DNA from: Liolophura sinensis
Lineage: Eukaryota > Mollusca > Polyplacophora > Chitonida > Chitonidae
Assembly: GCF_032854445.1 (NCBI RefSeq)
Contig: NC_088296.1
Coordinates: forward strand, 23,157,544 to 23,221,543
Direction of reading: 5' to 3'
Length of the DNA stretch: 64,000 bases
Shown here: in pieces, positions 58,750 to 64,000 of the stretch
Layout of the letters: each line of letters starts with the position of its first letter
Numbering within the stretch: position 1 is the stretch's first letter
Position numbers and translations under genes: made by a program
The notes under the pieces: model-generated
What the model was told of the DNA's origin: nothing
Database searches by the model: none
What the model saw: only the letters and a program-made list of their open reading frames with translations

Positions 58750-59265
58750 CTGTATGTTTTCAGCATGAGCGCTAGAACTGACGAGTTGAAATGACAATAT
58801 AAAATTAAAAGCTCATTCATCAGATCCATCATTACAAACTTTTAAAAGTATAACAGTACTTATAGATATTTTCCATGCTGGCTTCCTCCCCGGTTGTACG
58901 TTGGAAAGTCTGCCAGCAACCTGCGGATGGTCGTGGGTTTCCCCCGGGCTGTGCCCGGTTTCCACCCACCATAGTGCTGGCCGCCGTCGTATAAGTGAAA
59001 TATTCTTGAGTACGGCGTAAAACACCAATTAAATAAATAAATAAATAAAGACATTTTCCAAGAGTGACTTGGAAGGTTAAATTTAATCTATAACACGCAA
59101 TGAAAGCGTGACGTCGCAAGCCTGTCAATTTCCATTAGATTAAAACGTTTTTTGTGTTGAAAATGTTTTTCTTAAACGTACTTAAATTGTGCAGCTAGTT
59201 CATGGGGACAAAACCGTAAAAAACGAAGAAAGCATCAGCAGAAATACGATTCGAAACTGTGTTTG
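58750..59265. repeat. Small segmental duplication, copy 2, interrupted by a SINE
   Basis: Partner of 57120-57505. The homology breaks at the SINE (58876-59048) and resumes after it. Confidence 0.75.
58876..59048 (+). mobile_element. SINE, head-truncated, with target-site duplication
   Basis: Starts in the body (TGCTGGCTTCCTCC), continues through GCAACCTGCGGATGGTCGTG, CCGGGCTGTGCCCGG and CGTATAAGTGAAATATTCTT, and ends GTAAAACACCAATTAAATAA plus tail. AGATATTTTCCA (58864-58875) and AGACATTTTCCA (59049-59060) flank it as a 12-bp target duplication with one mismatch. Confidence 0.88.
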
Positions 59266-59940
59266 AAAATAACCTTACCTATTGTTTTCTTCTTTAGATT
59301 TCTTTTCCACCAGTGAATTAAATGAAGTCAAGTGCTTGATTGTAAATCAAGTGAGCTTTGTGGGCCACGTTCCGTGGCCATAAAACAGGCACTGATTGTC
59401 AGATTTGCTTTTCCCATTCATGGAAATATTGAGAACATTGTAAACTTTAATTCAGAGCTGAATACAACAGTTTATAAAACGTTCCGGGAGGTTATTGGCG
59501 TCACGCATCATCAATGTAGCCATTAAGGCCCAATAAATACAATTAAAACCCACAGACTACAAACATTTAATCTGTTCATTTTGTCTGAGTGATGCGAGAA
59601 AGTATTCTGTTATTGCAACAGATTATTACTTTGTTAAATATAACGAACATATTTTATTAAGTTAACATAAAGACTAACAGGATATTCTGTTGAATACGAA
59701 ACAGTATTAGGTTATAATAACAGGACACATTCTAGCACTAATCAGACAAACGACAAAAAGTGCACTGCTTTTAGTTCAGTTAAAAAATGTGAAAGAATAT
59801 GTAAAGCATCTTTAAATATAGACTACAGTTTGCAAAATTTCATCTAGTGATGTAGAATTTATTCTTAGAGACCCCTTTCCCTAAGGTTGGACAGATCGGC
59901 ACACAGAGACTTACGGATTTAGATCAGGCGAAGAGATGAA
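59266..59940. other. No gene recognised; downstream of the IgSF gene
   Basis: AT-rich flank beyond the 3' end of the minus-strand receptor gene. I see no exon or repeat. Confidence 0.5.
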
Positions 59941-59944
59941 ACCT

Positions 59945-59950
59945 TTTATT
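59945..59950 (-). terminator. Polyadenylation signal AATAAA for the IgSF gene
   Basis: On the minus strand AATAAA occurs 25 bases after the stop codon of the terminal exon. That is very close to the stop, so the 3' UTR would be short if this signal is used. Confidence 0.45.
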
Positions 59951-59975
59951 CCAGATTAGCCTTTTTTTCAATTCT

Positions 59976-60140
59976 CTACACTCTGTTTTTCTTGCCCTTC
60001 CCTTTACCCGTCTTTATCAGTCTGGTAGAAGCATTGAAGTCAATCTGTGCATATACAGTAGGCTCCTCGCTACGTCTGATTCCCGAGGTTCCTGCAACTT
60101 CCGGATCAAACCAGATGCTGGCGTAATGACCCTGCAGTTC
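59976..60140 (-). CDS. IgSF receptor, terminal cytoplasmic exon
   Basis: After a TTTTCAG acceptor, 54 codons plus TAG in phase 0: ELQGHYASIWFDPE, a middle part, RRSEEPTVYAQIDFNAST and a basic end, GKGKGKKNRV. Two tyrosines lie in YxxI contexts (HYASI and TVYAQI); the second has the T at -2 expected of an ITSM. The basic lysine-rich end is unusual for a receptor C-terminus. Confidence 0.78.
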   Translation of the reverse strand, partial: ELQGHYASIWFDPEVAGTSGIRRSEEPTVYAQIDFNASTRLIKTGKGKGKKNRV

Positions 60141-62823
60141 CTGAAAATTTAACAACCTTTTTTAGGATATAAAAACACGTACATTTACAAAACTGAGCAG
60201 TATGCAGTCAATTTAGGTTTTATCATCATTATTATAGCTATTTGGATTGTTGCAGTTGTTGTTTTTGTACGTACTATTGCTGTTATTTTTGCTGTTATTA
60301 TTATTGGTAGTGGGGGGCTCGGTGGCCGAAGGGCAGACGCGGTACAATGTCCCAGAAGTCTTTAACCAATGCGGTCAACGAGTAGGCCTAAGTCCAGCAC
60401 GTTAGCTTCCACGAACACCAATCAAATAAATAAATAAATTGTTGGCAATATTAGTAGAAGGGATAGCTTTAGTATTAGTGGCTGACTTACATATAGCATT
60501 GAGGAGGTACATGTAGTACTGTCAGTAGTACTAGCAGCAGTGTAGTAGAAGCAGTAGTGAAAACACCAGTACCTGTGGCAGACACAGAAGTACATGTGAC
60601 AGAATTTGTACCCAGGGAAGTGGTTACACCAGAAGTAGAAGTAGGTATTAGAAGTAGGAGCGCCAAGTAGAAATGAATGTACATGTATAAACCTATCGAG
60701 GATGCATTTTTATACCACGTTTATACCACTTTAGCTATGGACCGTTTTGTGTTGTTCTAGTGTTTGTACTTACAGGCCTTGCAGTTCCGCCAAATGCTCC
60801 CTCCTCAGTTTTACCTTCTCTTTCAGATCCTCCGTCCATTCCAATTGCAGCCACATTTCCCCCTTCGTTAGACATCTTCGAAGTCAATTTGTCTCAAAAT
60901 TAAAGGAAATAATCATATATGTAGCAATAGTATAAAGCTAGTCTATGTTGATAATGTATTCACGTAGTCACAGGCCAGTATATGGAAGAGCTAGAAGAGA
61001 TCCAACTTTGTTAAGACTATGACGAGCGTGGGCAATATCAGTTAATCCACGGTCAGTAAGTGACATGCCAGCATTTGGAAGAGCTACATGTAAAGGAGAT
61101 TCAACTTTGTTAAGACTATGACGAGCTTGGGTAATATCAGTTAATCCACGGTCAGTAAGTGACAGGCCAACATTTGGAAAAGCTACATGTAAAGGAGATC
61201 CAACTTTGTGAAGACTATGACGAGCGTTAGCAATACTGGTAAGTCCATGGTCAGTAAGTGACAGACCAATATACGGAAGAGCTAGAAGAGATCTAACTTT
61301 AGTAAGACTATAACGAGAACGGGCTAATATCTGGAAGTCTTCATGTCTTACCTTGATCATTTGTTTTCTCTGACCGTAGGTAACACACAGTAGCAATCAA
61401 TCCCAGCATGCCTAGACCAACAACCGGAAACACAACCTGTTCCCAAGAAGGAAGAGATGCCCCCCACTTTTCTGCTGAATTAAAAAAATAAACAATTTAG
61501 ACGTACAAGCATATATTTAGAGGTCTTGGAGTTAAATACTATAAATATGATAATTATCCCAATGGATCAACATACTGCAATGAACAGTTCAATCGCGTTA
61601 TAATTTTTATGAAAAAGGTATTTCCATTCATTGTCAGCTTCACGTTGTTTTTGTTTTATCAAGTTTAATTTTAGACATTCCCCTGAATCTGTTTAAAAAT
61701 ATTCTTCATGAAATTTTCATGAAAAACTCATTAGTGTAGCAAAGGATAAATATAATGGAAACAAATTTTGAAAAATGTTCTTCTAATTTGCATGATAAAT
61801 CTCATTATTACAGCAAAGGATAAAAACAATAGAAGCAAAATTTGTATTTTGCTGCTTAATGTAGTAATCTTGTACCAGGCCTCTGGTGGCATTAGTTAAC
61901 AGAGAAGTTGATTGAATTGACTCACGTTTCGTTGGGGTAAGTGTCAGACTTTTGGACGCTGTGTCATTCCCTTCAGAGTTGACGGCCAGGCAGCTGTAGG
62001 TTCCTGTTTGGGATTGGTTCACTCGGCCAATACGTAAAATGTTCCTGTCTGAAGTGCCACGTGTGAAAAGCTTGTCTTCGAATATCCAGGTGATGACAGG
62101 ACCTGGATAGCCATCAGCTAAGCACGTGAGGGTTACCGCGTCGCCAAGGTAATACTCGGTAGGTGTGATATTGATGTCTACCGTCGGTTTATCTACAAAC
62201 GTGAAATATACAAACCTACTTGTTTAAGCTGAAAACAGGAAATCTTCTGGTTGACAATGTGTGAGTGTTTTACCTCAGGAATTACCACATCAAAGAAATC
62301 ATCAACGGGTGAACTGATTGAAGGATTTACCAACCTGCTAGCTGCTGGAGTTCCTGGTTGGGTAGCATTCGAATGAGTGACCGACACAATTACTACAAGT
62401 TCCATAAAGGTGGAGATGCTTGCACAAATTATTTACAGATGACAAATCTTTTATCCTTACAAGACTTTAACAGGTATAACGCAAATAATCGTGCCTTATG
62501 TTTCAAATGATTCAACAAATGTTTCCAGTGTAAGTGACGTATACATACACTTGATGTTAAGCTTCATGGACTCCCTCAGAGTTCTCTCCCTTTGCTGTGC
62601 TGTACAGACCAGCTCCTGGTTGTTCATGTCCTTGGTCAGAGTCAGTGATATCTGGCTGCTTGTATCAGACACGGTTGTTTCGGCTGACCTGACGTCCCTG
62701 GAATCTCCCAGGTAATGGTCGGGGCGGGATTGCCGCCTTCTGACTCACAGGTAAATGTCACCTTCGTGTTCTCTGGCACCGGGAACACACGGTCAGACGA
62801 GACAGTAAGATTCTTAACATCGA
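59976..62823 (-). CDS. Ig-superfamily transmembrane receptor (3' part of gene), ITSM-like tail
   Basis: Five exons on the minus strand join in matching phases: Ig domain (62551-62823), Ig domain (61926-62192), transmembrane (61352-61471), cytoplasmic (60774-60892) and terminal (59976-60140). Both Ig domains have the Cys...Trp core, and the second has the DxGxYxC-like TGTYSC. One hydrophobic segment is followed by a polar tail of about 105 residues ending in EEPTVYAQIDF. That motif fits TxYxxI, the immunoreceptor tyrosine switch pattern. The protein would sit in the plasma membrane with its Ig domains outside. The start of the gene, with a signal peptide and perhaps more Ig domains, is not identified and may lie beyond the window. 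The distal Ig exon carries a one-base frameshift. I do not recognise a named orthologue. Confidence 0.8.
60312..60440 (+). mobile_element. SINE with tRNA head joined to tail (body deleted)
   Basis: The head GGGGGGCTCGGTGGCCGAAG, then ACCAATGCGGTCA and a B-box-like CTAAGTCCAGC, matches the head of the 23.6-kb copy. It jumps directly to AACACCAATCAAATAAATAA, the SINE tail. It lies in the last intron of the IgSF gene, antisense to it. Confidence 0.75.
60774..60892 (-). CDS. IgSF receptor, cytoplasmic exon
   Basis: 119 bp reading KLTSKMSNEGGNVAAIGMDG, then GSEREGKTEEGAFGGTARP, up to a perfect GTAAGT donor. It is polar, rich in Gly and Glu, with no recognised domain. The acceptor (ATTTTGAG) is weak in pyrimidines, but the two leading bases complete the Asp codon left by the transmembrane exon, and the end is phase 0 as the terminal exon needs. 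Confidence 0.65.
60974..61332. repeat. 93- to 99-bp tandem repeat filling an intron
   Basis: Nearly four units, with GGTCAGTAAGTGACA landmarks at about 61049, 61148 and 61247 (99-bp steps) and AACTTTGTTAAGACTATGAC in each. It occupies almost the whole intron between the transmembrane and cytoplasmic exons. The minus-strand frame through it (LSLTDRGLTDI repeats) is open for 142 codons. Confidence 0.9.
61352..61471 (-). CDS. IgSF receptor, transmembrane exon
   Basis: Between a TCAGCAG acceptor and GTAAGA donor the exon reads KWGASLPSWEQ, a hydrophobic stretch of about 20 residues (VVFPVVGLGMLG... to ...CYL) and RSEKTNDQ. The polar-hydrophobic-charged order indicates a single type I membrane span, with the Arg as stop-transfer residue. 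It starts and ends in phase 1, matching both neighbours. Confidence 0.82.
61472..61925. other. Intron of the IgSF gene
   Basis: AT-rich, with no exon seen. ATGAAATTTTCATGAAAAAC and a similar stretch downstream (GATAAATCTCATTATTACAG, AAAGGATAAA) suggest a short diverged internal duplication at about 61700-61825. Confidence 0.5.
61926..62192 (-). CDS. IgSF receptor, membrane-proximal Ig domain exon
   Basis: One complete Ig fold in one exon: KPTVDINITPTEYYLGDA, VTLTCLADGYPGPVITW, then NILRIGRVNQSQ and TGTYSCLAVNSEGNDTAS to LTLTPTK. The two cysteines and the tryptophan between them are in place, with the spacing of a C2/I-type domain. N-glycosylation sequons are visible (NIT, NQS, NDT). Acceptor TTTGTAG, donor C/GTGAGT; phase 1 at both ends, the usual Ig exon design. 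Confidence 0.92.
62336..62393 (-). CDS. Possible short linker exon of the IgSF receptor
   Basis: Between the Ig exons the minus strand has TTGTAG, about 58 bases reading VSVTHSNATQPGTPAAS in one frame, and then GTTGGT. A Thr/Pro-rich linker would be plausible between Ig domains, but the donor is weak and nothing else supports it. Confidence 0.25.
62551..62823 (-). CDS. IgSF receptor, distal Ig domain exon (one-base frameshift)
   Basis: After a GTACTGCAG acceptor it reads VKNLTVSSDRVFPVPENTK and VTFTCESEGGNPAPTITW, then EIPG. The rest of the fold, DVRSAETTVSDTSSQISLTL then NNQELVCTAQQRERT, is in the next frame. Loss of one G in the GGGAC near 62697 explains it. The remainder is well preserved, with both cysteines and the Trp, so this is either an assembly error, a recent inactivating change or a segregating allele. 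The donor reads AA/GTGTAT. Confidence 0.75.
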
Positions 62824-63287
62824 CTGCAGTACAAATTAAAACATATTTCTTTGGTGTTTTATGCTGTACTCACAAACATACTTGTCACTGTTTATACGAC
62901 TTATATTACGGAGAGTCGATACATAGATGACCCATACCTCACTCAGATCGACTCTGTTAGGATTCTGGCTGTACTGTTGGTCCGTGCTGACTGGTGGTTT
63001 TCGTTTAAAGTTGTACGAGTTGTCCATAACCTGCTCACGAGCGCACGGCAAATCAGTATGATTGTACCGCGCTGTAATTGTGCACGTCTATTCGTGATTT
63101 TATGGTGGTGAGAAACGCTGTGTATGCCTATACTGTGATGGTTGCGGATTATTCGGCCGATGAAGATTAGACATTATCACAACTGAATATCCCAAAAAGT
63201 GATATTGTGTAAGTATAGTCATTTCTTTCTAGCTTTCTGTAAGATAATTGCGCTCTGAAACAAGTTACTTTTAGTGTATGTTTTCAG
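62824..63287. other. No gene recognised
   Basis: Upstream of the distal Ig exon on the minus strand. No further Ig exon or signal peptide for that gene is visible here. Confidence 0.45.
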
Positions 63288-63354
63288 GATGCACAGTGGT
63301 GCTCGTTATGCGTACCTTGGATTCTGTGTGACGACTTGTGTGTTAAGTGTTTTG
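63288..63354 (+). CDS. Candidate signal-peptide exon of a plus-strand gene
   Basis: Following a TATGTTTTCAG acceptor, ATG at 63289 opens 22 codons, MHSGARYAYLGF then CVTTCVLSVL, before a GTCAGT donor. A short N-terminus with an Arg and a hydrophobic core fits a signal peptide. If real, it belongs to a gene continuing past 64 kb. Without the next exon this is only a candidate. Confidence 0.3.
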
Positions 63355-63879
63355 GTCAGTAGGACTGAATGAATTGGTTATTGTAATATATACCATAACC
63401 TTAAAATATCTTTAGAACAAGTAATTATAGTCAGCTGAAACATGGAAATCATTTAAAGGCCAAGATGCCTCAAACGGCAAAATTATGGTTTACCCTTCAT
63501 CCTGTTGAGATCCAAAGGTTTTTTTTTTCACACACCACGCTAATATTAGTAGGAGACAGTTTATACAAACTTGATGTTATCGATGTGGTAATTCTAGAAT
63601 CCAAAAAGATATGAAAAGTTTCCTCCTGTGGTTTGATTAGAACCCAACTAAATATATCGATATGCCTACAGATGATAGCACTTGATGTATACAACATGTA
63701 TGCTGTTCCTGTTATATTTTCAACGAATCATCTTGGATTAGAAATATCTATTTTTCCCTTCAAAATAAAAAAAAACGTCGAAGTGTGTGTATACCTGAAA
63801 AGATCATCGGTCATAACTGACAATGTATGTTTACTGACTCGTGGCGGTCCCTCTGGTTATAGGGGGGGGGCCTCTAGCA
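63355..63879. other. No gene recognised
   Basis: AT-rich sequence with short homopolymer runs (T at 63520-63528, A near 63768). No exon is supported. Confidence 0.45.
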
Positions 63880-63999
63880 ACTTCTGAATGATCGTTGTCT
63901 GTCCGGTTTGCTCCAACCACATATTGCTACCTGCCGTTGTATAAGTGAAATGTTCATCAGTAGAACGTAAAAATCAATCAAATAAACAAACAGATAAGT
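63880..63999 (+). mobile_element. SINE, degraded
   Basis: GCAACTTCTGAATGATCGTT, GTCCGGTTTGCTCCAACCAC, TTGCTACCTGCCGTTGTATA and AGTGAAATGTTCATCAGTAG follow the SINE body, ending in a CAATCAAATAAACAAA tail at the window's end. Confidence 0.7.
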
Positions 64000-64000
64000 A

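Noticed and set aside
1-64000. Retroviral, LTR or other virus-like elements
   Set aside because: I saw no reverse transcriptase, integrase, capsid or envelope-like sequence and no long terminal direct repeats. The mobile elements I can support are SINEs and one plain inverted-repeat DNA transposon.

Overview
The window is eukaryotic, intron-rich and very rich in tandem repeats. A tRNA-headed SINE with an AAATAAAT-type tail recurs at a dozen or more sites, and its body is of the kind widely scattered in mollusc genomes. Together with ankyrin-exon arrays, an animal Golgi alpha-mannosidase II and an Ig-superfamily receptor gene, this points to a lophotrochozoan animal, most likely a mollusc (inference; no species call is possible).

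Layout. 0.7-24.3 kb holds minus-strand ankyrin-repeat exons, each one 99-bp repeat unit or a decayed version of one, at 0.7, 2.7, 3.5, 6.1, 22.5 and 23.1 kb. The block 1.6-3.5 kb is repeated at 22.6-24.3 kb. Between them lie a 1.83-kb DNA transposon (3757-5585) that landed inside a SINE and left a 4-bp target duplication, and a 15.5-kb satellite with a 55-bp unit and higher-order repeats (6.5-22.0 kb). 24.45-28.79 kb is a second satellite with a 22-bp unit that is free of stops in all three plus-strand frames over long stretches.

29.4-53.1 kb holds the plus-strand middle and C-terminal part of a Golgi alpha-mannosidase II gene (GH38). Six of its exons (A-F) lie in a 9.1-kb direct tandem duplication whose breakpoint cuts exon F. 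Both copies share disabling changes, so I call it a pseudogene that broke before it duplicated. Its introns contain many minisatellites. Two of these are built from the 3' end of an exon plus its splice donor, and others expanded differently in the two copies after duplication.

53.1-59.9 kb has no gene I can recognise, only minisatellites, SINEs and a small duplication. 59.98-62.82 kb is a well-supported minus-strand gene for an Ig-superfamily transmembrane receptor: two Ig exons, a transmembrane exon and two cytoplasmic exons, with matching intron phases and an ITSM-like tyrosine motif in the tail. A possible signal-peptide exon on the plus strand at 63.3 kb may start a further gene running out of the window.
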